DNA of 64,000 nucleotides, from NCBI GenBank assembly GCA_031292625.1, contig JARLGU010000018.1:1-64000 (forward strand), given 5' to 3'. The position numbers were made by a program, and so were the translations under genes. The notes under the pieces are model-generated. The model saw only the letters and a list, made by a program, of their open reading frames with translations, was not told where the DNA came from and did no database searches. This document shows, piece after piece, positions 44,433 through 53,337 of this stretch. How positions within the stretch are numbered: position 1 is the first letter of the stretch; every line of letters begins with the position of its first letter. The stretch is from Capsulimonadaceae bacterium (GTDB lineage Bacteria; Armatimonadota; Armatimonadia; Armatimonadales; Capsulimonadaceae).

Positions 44433-47231
44433 CTAATGGTCTCCGAGGCAGATCACTACATCCGCCTTGCGCGTTTCCGGCGTTACAACAAGACGCGTCA
44501 CCTTACCGCCGGACAGCGTCGCCTCGACCGTGGTGTTGTCTGGCGCATGTAGCCTGAAGTCAACGTCCCATTCCTTTGGCCACGCCGGGAAGAGGTAAAG
44601 CTTGCGCCCGTCGGCTTGAAGCAGCATGAGCTGCGTCGTTTCCAGCAGGTTGCCGCCGTGGTTCTGGTCGGGCAGCCAGTCGAAGTTCGGTCCCCAGGAC
44701 GCGGGCCATCGATACTTGGGGTTGGAATTGGCGCATTTGGTCAGGAGAATTCTCTTCGCTTCATCCGTCATGCCAAGCGTGGCCGCGTCGTTGCCGTCGT
44801 AGCCCCATCCGACCGGGAGGTGCGCCTTTCGCATGACATAGGTCGTCCGCGCCATGTCGAGGTCAGGCTTCCCGACGCCGTACAGGCGGAATGGCCAGAT
44901 CGCGTACGTTTCCGGGTTTTCGCAATTGGACGTCTTCCGGTCATAGCCGCCAGCAGGCGCGATGACTTTCGTTTCCACGCCGCCAATCGTACGCGTATCG
45001 AAAGGCATGTCGGGAACGGCTGCGGCGATGCGGGCGAAGAGATCCCGCTCCGCAGCGGTCGTAACCGATTTCGGCAACGCGCGCAGCCTCGGCGCGATGT
45101 TGCGCAGTCCCGCGACAGTCGGCGTGTCGTCGACGACGCCATACCAGTATGTTTCGATCGATTGCGTCGGCTGGATCACCAGCTTTCCGGCGGCGTTGCG
45201 CTTAAAGCGGCTGTCAAAATACTGAAGCACCGCCTCCGCCATCGGCGCAAGCTCGGATTTGGCGAAATGCTCATCGCGCGTATAATCCCAATAGTCGAGC
45301 ATCATCGAGACGAGTTCCGGCCCCTGGTTACGGGTCTTGGCGTGATAGGGGCATTCCTCGACACCGCTATTTTGGGCCTCTGGCCGCTTCCACCCGTAAT
45401 CACGGTTTGCATAGGTCCCCCAAACGGCCATCGTTTCCGGGAAGAAGGCGCCGTCAGCGTTTTCGGCGACGCGGGCGCGCGCGCGGCCAGGGGCGATCGC
45501 CTTTTCGTACATACGGAAAAACGGCGTCATCATCTCGAAGTCGCCCTCGGCCAGCATTGGGAAATACATGTGCCGGATGTTCTGCCACCAGTGCGTATCG
45601 CCCCAGTGCCGGTAATCGGCATATCTCACGTTGCCGTCCGGACTGACGGTGAACTGGCCGCCGTTGAACTTAATCGGATAGACGCCGCGGCCGCCGCAAG
45701 CCTGCATGTATCGCTGAAGCGCGTACGCCTGGCCGACAGTCGTTTGCGGCGCGCTGCCGCTGTCGGCGACGATTTTTCCATCGAGCATGACAATCATCCG
45801 CTCCGTTGTCCGATCGTATGATGCGGCGACGAACTGCCACTGCCCGGTTTTGAGAATTCCGCTAGCGCCGCTGATAGTCTTGTCGCCGAGAATGAAGCGA
45901 AGCGTATCGCCTGGGTGCGTGTCGAGGAGAAAGCCGTCGTCCTTACCTGCGGTGAGTTTGTCGAAAATTCGTCCAGGCTTTAGGTCGCTTGGATTCACCC
46001 ATGCCGCGAGCGTGAAGGCATTCGCCAGGTCGAACTTGCTCGAAGGCATTTCTCCGGCAGTCCCGTCTGTTTCGGCGACGAGACCGTCCTTAATCGCGGC
46101 GGGCAAACTGCGATCGGTCGTTGCGAGCTGCGCGAGTTCTTCACGCGAGAGTGCGCGCCTATACACGTCCGTGCGGCCGATCGAACCAGGAAACGCATTG
46201 CGATGATCGGAGTCGTAACCGATCCTGAGGGGGTTCGCGGAGACAGGCACAGCCTTCTCCTCGCGGTCGTCGCCGCTGATATTCACCCAGCTATTGGCCC
46301 AATAGCGCTCCCACCAGTTTCGCGTCCGCGCCAGAGCTTCGTCGGGATGAGCGCTCGCGGCAGCGGCGTTGGCGGCAAGGACGTACCATTCGTCGACCGT
46401 CGCCGTTTGCGCGCATGGGCACGCGATGCGCACTGCGAAATTCTTCGCGGGCGAGGACGTCGCAAGCGTCCGATCGTCAATCGCCGTCAATCCCGAGCCG
46501 AAGACTTCGCCGCCAAACGTCCGGTTGATCAGCGGGTCCTCGCAGACATTTGGAAACGTATCGATCTTCTGGAGCTTTAAGGTCGCCCCCACGCACGAAC
46601 TCGGATTGCGATGATACCACGCCACAACGTTCGCATCCCGCCTCGAGAACTGGTCCGCGGATTCGACCAAGGGATACGGCGCGTCTTTCATGGTCCACGT
46701 GGCGGCAAGATCCGTGTCGTCCAACGTCCGATCCGCCTCTCGCCACGATTCGACGCGCACCTTCGCCGACACAGGGCTATCGGAGTGGGCGACGACGTGG
46801 ATTACGGGTTGATCCGCATCGATAAAGAGACGAAGCTTAATATGAGCGGTACCACTTCCGGCATCGAAGTCGATCACGCCGGATTTCATGTCGAGGCGCT
46901 GCAAAAACGGCTCGCCTTGCTTGAAAGGGTTCGGGGCGAGTGCGACGCTGACCATGCCCACTTTGAGCAGTCGGGAGACCTCACTGTATGAATCGGTGCG
47001 GCTAATATAAAATTTCAGGTTGCCGTCTGGCTCCGCCCAGACATTCACGCCGACCTCGCCGTTCCCAAGAGGCATCGAGCCCATGTCGTTCTCGCTTGGG
47101 GTCTTCCAAACGACCTCATAGGCGTTGCGCGACGACTGTAACGGCGCCGCGACGAAAGACGGCTCAGCCGCGTATGATACCGCCATACTCATAATGGCCC
47201 CAAAAGCGATAAGCGCTACGACAAGCACCAT
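44433..47231 (-). CDS. Exported GH95-like hydrolase with inserted, permuted LamG domain
   Basis: A 932-residue protein with a signal peptide (LVVALIAFGAIMSMAVSYAA). The start KTPSENDMGSMPLGNGEVGVNVW and the (alpha/alpha)6 part with RYMQACGGRGVYPIKFNGG, VEECPYHAKTRNQGPELVSM and ETTQLMLLQ match the DUF5703/GH95-like group related to alpha-L-fucosidases. Between WANSWVNISGD and AYALQRYMQAC a LamG-type beta sandwich of about 170 residues is inserted, with its C-terminal half (LRIGYDSDHRNAFPGSIGRT, YRRALSREELAQLA) ahead of its N-terminal half (AFTLAAWVNPSDL ... WQFVAASYD). It ends the left-arm operon of the glycan locus. Confidence 0.82.
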   Translation of the reverse strand: MVLVVALIAFGAIMSMAVSYAAEPSFVAAPLQSSRNAYEVVWKTPSENDMGSMPLGNGEVGVNVWAEPDGNLKFYISRTDSYSEVSRLLKVGMVSVALAPNPFKQGEPFLQRLDMKSGVIDFDAGSGTAHIKLRLFIDADQPVIHVVAHSDSPVSAKVRVESWREADRTLDDTDLAATWTMKDAPYPLVESADQFSRRDANVVAWYHRNPSSCVGATLKLQKIDTFPNVCEDPLINRTFGGEVFGSGLTAIDDRTLATSSPAKNFAVRIACPCAQTATVDEWYVLAANAAAASAHPDEALARTRNWWERYWANSWVNISGDDREEKAVPVSANPLRIGYDSDHRNAFPGSIGRTDVYRRALSREELAQLATTDRSLPAAIKDGLVAETDGTAGEMPSSKFDLANAFTLAAWVNPSDLKPGRIFDKLTAGKDDGFLLDTHPGDTLRFILGDKTISGASGILKTGQWQFVAASYDRTTERMIVMLDGKIVADSGSAPQTTVGQAYALQRYMQACGGRGVYPIKFNGGQFTVSPDGNVRYADYRHWGDTHWWQNIRHMYFPMLAEGDFEMMTPFFRMYEKAIAPGRARARVAENADGAFFPETMAVWGTYANRDYGWKRPEAQNSGVEECPYHAKTRNQGPELVSMMLDYWDYTRDEHFAKSELAPMAEAVLQYFDSRFKRNAAGKLVIQPTQSIETYWYGVVDDTPTVAGLRNIAPRLRALPKSVTTAAERDLFARIAAAVPDMPFDTRTIGGVETKVIAPAGGYDRKTSNCENPETYAIWPFRLYGVGKPDLDMARTTYVMRKAHLPVGWGYDGNDAATLGMTDEAKRILLTKCANSNPKYRWPASWGPNFDWLPDQNHGGNLLETTQLMLLQADGRKLYLFPAWPKEWDVDFRLHAPDNTTVEATLSGGKVTRLVVTPETRKADVVICLGDH

Positions 47232-47416
47232 GTTAAAGTGTCCTTTGAATCAAAACGACAAGATTATTCGTCAAGAAGCGCGGCGATGACCGTAATGACG
47301 ATCAATAATTCTGTTAATTTTATATTGTTCCGATTATATCTCATGAATATGAGCTATTCGCCCCGCGTCCTCGTCACTTACGGCACACTAATGACCTCGC
47401 GTTATCCTGAAGATCA

Positions 47417-47815
47417 TCATAACGGGATCGGTTGATTTGACTTGCTGCGCGGAGGAATGGGAGTGAACTTCAGAGTATCGCCATCGATAATCGCGGGACC
47501 GGAGTCTACGTAGTAGGCCACCGGCATGCCCGACGATGCGCTCGCGCCGAGTTTGATGGCCTTGCGCATATCCGTAACGCCGGCGATCCGTGGGAACGTG
47601 ATCACGTTTTCAGCGCCGGTCGTGTTCCGGACGATACGCACCATGGCCGGCTGTGACTTCGCCAGGCGCGGGTCATCCTTCGGAATGATCGCCGTGACAA
47701 CCGAATCCACGGTTGCAGAATACTGCCAAAGGCCCGCTTGGGACACGGAGGCGACGGCTATAAGAAGGATCGCGGCGAGGACGATGTGAAGAATCGTGAA
47801 TCGTGCTCGTCGCAT
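47417..47815 (-). CDS. Small exported protein, internal-deletion paralogue of the esterase-like protein
   Basis: A 132-residue protein with a signal peptide (ILHIVLAAILLIAVASVSQA). Its mature start LWQYSATV resembles IWQWSVPV of the 54996-53338 protein, and its remainder (VITFPRIAG ... SSGMPVAYYVDSGPAIIDGD, then IPPRSK) aligns with that protein's C-terminal domain (HITFPAIPN ... DSGMPVSYYVESGPAVIDGN). The whole hydrolase part is missing and the last strand is cut short. It lies between the lyase and GH95-like genes on the same strand, 5 bp after the lyase stop. Function unknown. Confidence 0.7.
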   Translation of the reverse strand: MRRARFTILHIVLAAILLIAVASVSQAGLWQYSATVDSVVTAIIPKDDPRLAKSQPAMVRIVRNTTGAENVITFPRIAGVTDMRKAIKLGASASSGMPVAYYVDSGPAIIDGDTLKFTPIPPRSKSNQPIPL

Positions 47816-47820
47816 AAAGA

Positions 47821-50800
47821 TTACTCCTCCACCCCGCTCGCCGTCTCCGTCCGCACCGCCACGCCATTGACGGATTCCGTGATCGTAACGCGGATCGGTT
47901 GATCGTACGAATCCAGGTTGTCGATGACCACGTCTTGCACGCGGCCATCGGTAAGCTCGACGTGGACGCTGCTCGGACCGGCGGCGACGGCGGATTTGAT
48001 CGTCGAACGATCTTTGTAAGGCTCGATCAGCGTCAGGAAACGAGCGCCCTGCCCTATCGTGCGAACGCTGACCGTCTTGCGAAGCTGCGCCTCGCTGCCC
48101 AGCGGGAAGTCGCCGCCGACGACCGCCTTCAGTCGCACTGCGTCCAGTCCCGTCAGGTCAACCGTAATCGTCGCGGGCTTGCCGCCATCCTTGGGCTCCG
48201 CTGCGATCGTATCCGCATACGCGATGCCTGCAATCCGCACGGGTCCGCCCTCGTAGTCGAGGCCAGGCGTGGAAACCGGGATTGCGTTGGCTTTGACGAG
48301 CGGCAAGGTGGAGAGCGGGATCGTCCGGCCATCGCGCGTCACGATCGCGGCATTGGCCCAGAAGATCGTGCTCAGCCATTTCCACCCGCGCCAAACCTGT
48401 GTCGTAAGCGTCAGGGATTTGACGCCGGCGACATCCACATCCACGACGCCGCAGCCCAGAATCCACGCGCCGAACGTGCCCGTCGCGAGCGTCTTGCCAT
48501 CGCCGGAAGCCGTGTACGTCAGCTTCTTGCCGACGTCCCAGTTCTCCGCATAGCTACCGAACCGCACCTCAGCCTTTGGCGGCCAGAGAACGTGCTCGTC
48601 GATATGCATCGATCCTGCGAGGGAGTGCGAACTTGCGCCGCCCGTCTCGTTTCGATCCTTGTCGCCGCTCCAGTTCGTGCCGGACGCGGTCGTTTCGCCA
48701 ACGCGGTGGAGGGACGTAATCACGCTCGGGGCATTGACCGCGTACGTGTCCACGTTCGTTATGAACTGCCCGCTGCTCAGCGGATCGTCGTCAAACTGCG
48801 CCGCGTGTCCCAAATACTGCGCCTTGTCCGCGTCGACAAGTGCCGCGCCGCGAAGCTGGAGCAGGTTATCGAATGTGTGCGGCTTATCGCCCTTAAGGTC
48901 ATCAGCCAGGAGGACATAATCGTCGGCGATCACCATCACGCGCCGGTCCCGGATCGGTTCGCTGTACACCCCGATATCGCCGAGATTCGGATGGTCCTTC
49001 GGGATGGGAACGTAAGGTTTGTCCCCTCTGAGGATATCGTTGATCTGATCGTAGCCGCCAAGATATGGCGGGTTCGACCACCTCGCATCGTTCTGCGCCG
49101 CGACGACCTGCATCATTTTTCCGCTGTGAAAAGCGAGCAGCTTCGACTGTACCGGCTGCTGCATCTTCCCGTCGACAACCACGAGATTATGTGAAAGCGA
49201 GGGCTGAACCCACCACTTGTACATATACGATCCGTAGCCGTACCAGGATGTCTCGGGGTTGTAGAACGAGATGCCGTATCGTTCAAGAGAGTTGAGCGAC
49301 AGGCGGTCGAAATGACCGTGATACGAACCGTGCGATCCGTATTTGAACGATGCCTGGATCTGCCCGGCTGGCTCGCGGCCTTCCGTCTGCGACCGGAGAA
49401 CGGCAATCCCGGCGTTGTCGGAATGGGCGGAGACCAGATACGGCTTCGGGGTATCTGCAGGGAGATCGGGAACGCCGTAAAGCAGATCGCGCTGACTGCC
49501 CTCTTTAATGATTGCGGCATAGCGCGGATCGCGATAGGCGTAGTACGCCTTTTCGAAGCGACCTCCGGAGACCTCGGATTCGTGACCGTCTCCGATGCCG
49601 AACATCACGCCGCGGAAATCCGGATAGTCAATGATCCCATCAAAGAAATTCTTAACCGTAATTGTATTGTGCAGCAGCGGGCCAAACTTGCCAAAAGCCA
49701 TTCCCTCGAAATTTTCGTACTCGAACGGTCGCAATCCCACATTTGGCGAAAGCGATGCGGGGTAATGGGCAGTCAGGAGATCGCACCCGAACGGACGCGC
49801 CGCCAAGGCCGTGCCGAGGTAAAAATCCGCCACATCCAGGTTGTACGAAAGCGCCATTTCATACCACCAGCCGTCATCCATCATGCCGTAGCGCATGTGA
49901 TCGATAAGGCCGCCCTCGCCGTACATCACGGTGTTGAACGACGTCATGTCCTGCACCGCAAGCGCGCATTCGGCCGCCGGACAAAGGCTAAAAACGGTCC
50001 AGTTGGAGATGCCGCCGCCCGCCATTCCATCGATCTGCAGCGCAATATACAGTCTCAGCGTATGCTCGATCTGCGCCCGGTCGGCATCGCTCAAAACGCC
50101 GGTGTCGCGCAATGCATCGTAGGCCCGAGCCATTCCTTCGAGCATTCCTCCTTCCTGCGGCCAGCCCTGCGATGTCGCATGGAGGGTCGACGGAAAACCG
50201 TTGACGGGATCGGAGAAGCGGCGTAGCAGCAGGGCCAGCTTGTCCGCATATCTCCGGTCGCCGGTCAGTTCGTACGCCACGATCACGGGAAGGATCTTGC
50301 CGGTCACGCTCGTTGAAAACACGGCATGACTGCCCTGGTCCGATTTGATGCCGCCCGGCACGAGGTCAGGAACGGCAAACTTGTCCGCATCGGCAAGAGT
50401 GTCTTCTTCGGCCTTTTTCGCCCAATCGAACTTGGCGGCTTTAGCCTTCACCTCATCCCAACCGCTTTTCTGGAAAACCAGGTAAGGCGACGAAAGCCTG
50501 CGGATCGTGATAAACTGCACGGTCTCCGATGCCGCTCCGTCGCCGCTCGGAGTAGCGACCAGCACCTGCTTCTCCTGCGCCGCCTCCGGCAAACGGGACG
50601 GCACGGTGACGCTTATCGTGGCGGGCGCGCTCTGTCCAGGCGCCAGGGCGAGCGTCTCAGGCTTCACGTTCGCGGGCATCGCCTCCCAGCCTTCCCGGAC
50701 CAGCTTGAGCGAAACAATCTGAGGCTTGTCCGTGCAGTTCGTGATCGATACCGGGTAGCTGACCGTCCCGTCCGCATCGGCGGGAAGCGACGTGACGCCG

Positions 50801-51474
50801 GTGGACACATGGATGACATTGCCGCGAACGAAGCGGATATCGCGCAGCCGGAGCATCGCGCCGTTCTGTCCCTCCGCATGGATCGACACGGTTTTCACGC
50901 CCGCCAGCACGCCTCGTTGCCCCCGATAATAGTCGAACTGCGCAATCGGAACCGTAACGCTTTGCCAGCCTTTGCCGCTTACAACGATGCTCGCCGAAGT
51001 CGAATCGGCCTGATCGTGGCGGCCGGTGTGCGGCGGCTGCGCCAGCGTCAGGCGAAGCGTAACGGGATCGTCGCGATCGAGCTGCACATCGAAACGCAGC
51101 GCGTACCACCGGCGTGCATCGATGACGCTGTCGTTGTTCGATGCCAGGCCCACCAGATAGCTGCCTCGCGGGCCGTCGGGGACGGTATAGGCGATGGGCG
51201 CGGGCAGCTTGAATTCTGCGACGCCCCCCTTGATGCGCGCAAGGCCGCTCCACCCGCTAAATTCGCGGCCACCAAGCGCCAGCGACGGTGAAGCAACCGG
51301 CGCGGCGCTCGAAGAAAGCGCGGCGAACGCCAAGGCTTGAGAGATCGCTTCGGCGGATTGCTTCGCCGAGGCAGAGGCTGGCGTAACGTCCGCAGCAAGC
51401 GGATGCGCCGCGCAGACAGCGAGACCACACAACAGCGCGGCAGGCAAAACGGATAGACGACTCGTCAGCTTCAT
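47821..51474 (-). CDS. Exported heparinase II/III-type polysaccharide lyase
   Basis: A 1217-residue protein with a signal peptide (LPAALLCGLAVCAAHPLAA). An N-terminal carbohydrate-binding-like beta domain (about 70-215) and an Ig-like domain (about 220-325) precede an (alpha/alpha) toroid of the alginate-lyase type (about 380-640), then the heparinase II/III C-terminal beta domain with SHGSYHGHFDRLSLNSL and QPSLSHNLVVVDGKMQ, which supply the usual histidine and tyrosine neighbourhood. Lyases of this group cleave uronic-acid-containing polymers by elimination. The neighbours (GH43, GH95-like, esterase-like) point to an acidic, acetylated or fucosylated polysaccharide. Confidence 0.85.
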   Translation of the reverse strand: MKLTSRLSVLPAALLCGLAVCAAHPLAADVTPASASAKQSAEAISQALAFAALSSSAAPVASPSLALGGREFSGWSGLARIKGGVAEFKLPAPIAYTVPDGPRGSYLVGLASNNDSVIDARRWYALRFDVQLDRDDPVTLRLTLAQPPHTGRHDQADSTSASIVVSGKGWQSVTVPIAQFDYYRGQRGVLAGVKTVSIHAEGQNGAMLRLRDIRFVRGNVIHVSTGVTSLPADADGTVSYPVSITNCTDKPQIVSLKLVREGWEAMPANVKPETLALAPGQSAPATISVTVPSRLPEAAQEKQVLVATPSGDGAASETVQFITIRRLSSPYLVFQKSGWDEVKAKAAKFDWAKKAEEDTLADADKFAVPDLVPGGIKSDQGSHAVFSTSVTGKILPVIVAYELTGDRRYADKLALLLRRFSDPVNGFPSTLHATSQGWPQEGGMLEGMARAYDALRDTGVLSDADRAQIEHTLRLYIALQIDGMAGGGISNWTVFSLCPAAECALAVQDMTSFNTVMYGEGGLIDHMRYGMMDDGWWYEMALSYNLDVADFYLGTALAARPFGCDLLTAHYPASLSPNVGLRPFEYENFEGMAFGKFGPLLHNTITVKNFFDGIIDYPDFRGVMFGIGDGHESEVSGGRFEKAYYAYRDPRYAAIIKEGSQRDLLYGVPDLPADTPKPYLVSAHSDNAGIAVLRSQTEGREPAGQIQASFKYGSHGSYHGHFDRLSLNSLERYGISFYNPETSWYGYGSYMYKWWVQPSLSHNLVVVDGKMQQPVQSKLLAFHSGKMMQVVAAQNDARWSNPPYLGGYDQINDILRGDKPYVPIPKDHPNLGDIGVYSEPIRDRRVMVIADDYVLLADDLKGDKPHTFDNLLQLRGAALVDADKAQYLGHAAQFDDDPLSSGQFITNVDTYAVNAPSVITSLHRVGETTASGTNWSGDKDRNETGGASSHSLAGSMHIDEHVLWPPKAEVRFGSYAENWDVGKKLTYTASGDGKTLATGTFGAWILGCGVVDVDVAGVKSLTLTTQVWRGWKWLSTIFWANAAIVTRDGRTIPLSTLPLVKANAIPVSTPGLDYEGGPVRIAGIAYADTIAAEPKDGGKPATITVDLTGLDAVRLKAVVGGDFPLGSEAQLRKTVSVRTIGQGARFLTLIEPYKDRSTIKSAVAAGPSSVHVELTDGRVQDVVIDNLDSYDQPIRVTITESVNGVAVRTETASGVEE

Positions 51475-51538
51475 GTGAAGTTCCTTGAGAGACGATGGCT
51501 GGCGCCGCCACCGATTTCTTTACGATCCGGGCTGCAGA

Positions 51539-53020
51539 TCAATGTGTTCCATTGGTAGTCGTGACAGCTTCTCCGAAAACAGTGATCTCAGCAGCGCTTG
51601 CGGCTCCGTCGATCCCCTCAAACGCCTCGAGGCGCACATACCGCGCGGTGGGAAACGGTAATACAGCGGTTTTCACACTGGCATCGCCGGTCCAGTAACT
51701 CGACGCGATGGAAGCGCCGAACTGAACACCGTCGCTGCTCACTGAAACCGCGTATTTCGTGATTGTGCCGCTTCCATGGCCGTCCTGCCTGGGCACGTAG
51801 GTCAGTTTCGTGAGCGTTCTTACGCTGCCTAGGTCCAGCGTGATCGATTGCGGCAAGGCGGCGCGCACCGGAGACCATTGCGTATGCCAGAAGGTTGCCG
51901 CCGTCCCGTCTACAGTCTTCGACGCCTCCCAGCCCGGCTGAAAGCTGGATGCGGTCGCCGTCGTGGGCAGTGCGACCGACGCATTCATCGCGGCGAGATC
52001 CTGCCGTCGACGATCTTCGGCAACCTTCACATCCTGCGGACTGACATCGAACGAGACCTCTCCAGAGGCGACGTCAATCTTCCAGGGGCGCGGAGCCGGG
52101 AGCGTCAGTTTTCCCTTGTCCACGATAAGCGGCATCCAGAGGTAGCGCGAATCGGACAGGTTGCGCGGCTTCCACTGATCGGCCATGAAGAGGAGCGCAG
52201 TCGTATTAGCCCCCTTCACCTTGAGCAGCATCGTGGATTGCGACATGTATGTATTCGTCTCCGGCGGCGCGATGTTTTCAAACGTCGACCACGGACCAGA
52301 CAGCGACCGGCTTGTCGCATACACGTTGGGGTTCGGCGCCCACGACGACAGATGCGACCCGCCTGCGTAGTAAAGGTCGTCAATATGGGCAAGAACGCCG
52401 CCCTCCAAATGTTGCGGCAGCAGACTGACATCGGTGGCGATATCCTCATAGTCGTCCGTGAGGCGCGCAATATGAAAGCCGCTAGGCCGGTCTTCGAAAA
52501 TGAGGTAGGCCGCGCCGTCGTCATCGAGGAACTGACCGATGTCACGGCTTTCTCTCCCGAGCGGACGAAACATCTTGATCATCTGGAATGGCCCGGCCGG
52601 ATTGCCGCTGACAAATACGCCGACGCTGGCCACGGAATAGTACGGCTGACCGGGAAGCTGGCCGTCAAGATGCACCCACATAACCCAGGTGTTCCTTTTC
52701 GGATTGAAATACACCTTAGGGCGCTCGACGATGGCGATTGTAGTCTTCATCACCTGCCCGAGATGGGTCCAGTGAACAAGATCCTTCGACGAGTAGCCGC
52801 TGACACACCTCACCTCTGCGGGATTGCCCGGTGAGCGATCCTCGCCGTACCAATAGAACGTATCGCCCACGCGAGTCACGCCGCCGCCATGCGCTTCGAT
52901 CGGATGCCCCTCGTCATCGAGCCAAACCGCGCCGGGGACGACTGGCTCGGGCGCGGCCGTCAAAGGCGCAATCACTGCGAGCAGCAGCAAAAAGGCTATC
53001 ACGCCGTGGAATGTTCTCAT
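51539..53020 (-). CDS. Exported GH43-like hydrolase with C-terminal F5/8 C (CBM32) domain
   Basis: A 493-residue protein from the ATG at 53020, chosen because the signal peptide MRTFHGVIAFLLLLAVIAPL starts there (an in-frame ATG at 53041 is possible). The five-bladed propeller starts IEAHGGGVTRVGDTFYWYGE and includes ERPKVYFNPKRNTWVMWVHL, SRDIGQFLDDDGAAYLIFED and LEGGVLAHIDDLYYAGGSHL. This is the layout of galactan-type GH43 enzymes. Residues about 360-480 form a discoidin/CBM32 domain (TVDGTAATFWHTQWS ... YVRLEAFEGIDG). It is the second enzyme gene of the left arm. Confidence 0.85.
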   Translation of the reverse strand: MRTFHGVIAFLLLLAVIAPLTAAPEPVVPGAVWLDDEGHPIEAHGGGVTRVGDTFYWYGEDRSPGNPAEVRCVSGYSSKDLVHWTHLGQVMKTTIAIVERPKVYFNPKRNTWVMWVHLDGQLPGQPYYSVASVGVFVSGNPAGPFQMIKMFRPLGRESRDIGQFLDDDGAAYLIFEDRPSGFHIARLTDDYEDIATDVSLLPQHLEGGVLAHIDDLYYAGGSHLSSWAPNPNVYATSRSLSGPWSTFENIAPPETNTYMSQSTMLLKVKGANTTALLFMADQWKPRNLSDSRYLWMPLIVDKGKLTLPAPRPWKIDVASGEVSFDVSPQDVKVAEDRRRQDLAAMNASVALPTTATASSFQPGWEASKTVDGTAATFWHTQWSPVRAALPQSITLDLGSVRTLTKLTYVPRQDGHGSGTITKYAVSVSSDGVQFGASIASSYWTGDASVKTAVLPFPTARYVRLEAFEGIDGAASAAEITVFGEAVTTTNGTH

Positions 53021-53337
53021 TGTTAAATGACCAGTTCCCATTCGTTATCCCATAGTCAAAGATCGGGTCGATCGCGCCAATGCAGCCCTTTTAGGACTTC
53101 GCTTCGTAAGAGAAGATGAGGATTAAGATGCCTTCTGTGGCCGGCCCTTCGGCGCTCTCAGGGCGGTGAGCTTGTCGAACCGGCTGGCCATTTTTCTTTA
53201 TCCGCTTAACACACAGCCTGTTGGCAAGCCGCACGCGAAGCGCTTGAGAAATGGCCCAGCGGCCAGAGTGCGTTCCTAAATCCTGACCAATTTAGAGTAA
53301 CCACTCGCTTAACGCTCAGCAAGCGAAAGTCTTACCT
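53021..53337. other. Intergenic region with a large imperfect hairpin
   Basis: This gap of about 300 bp lies between the esterase-like and GH43 genes, both on the minus strand. Its one feature is the imperfect palindrome at 53138-53190: tggccgg and ccggctggcca arms, an inner gc-rich loop, and TTTTTCTTT directly after. The segment includes ggttcgacaagctcaccgcc on the minus strand, a sequence type that recurs in REP-like repeats of many genomes. No gene was found. Confidence 0.45.
53138..53190. repeat. REP-like imperfect palindrome
   Basis: The palindrome described in the intergenic entry. On the plus strand the following run of T gives it terminator form, but no plus-strand gene ends here, which favours a repeat element over a terminator. 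Confidence 0.45.

Noticed and set aside
47899-49194. Plus-strand frame of 431 codons opposite the lyase gene
   Set aside because: Antisense shadow of the heparinase-type gene; the product is arginine/valine-rich and lacks a ribosome site.
53138-53190. Rho-independent terminator on the plus strand
   Set aside because: Genes on both sides are on the minus strand, so there is no plus-strand transcript to end; treated as a REP-like repeat instead.
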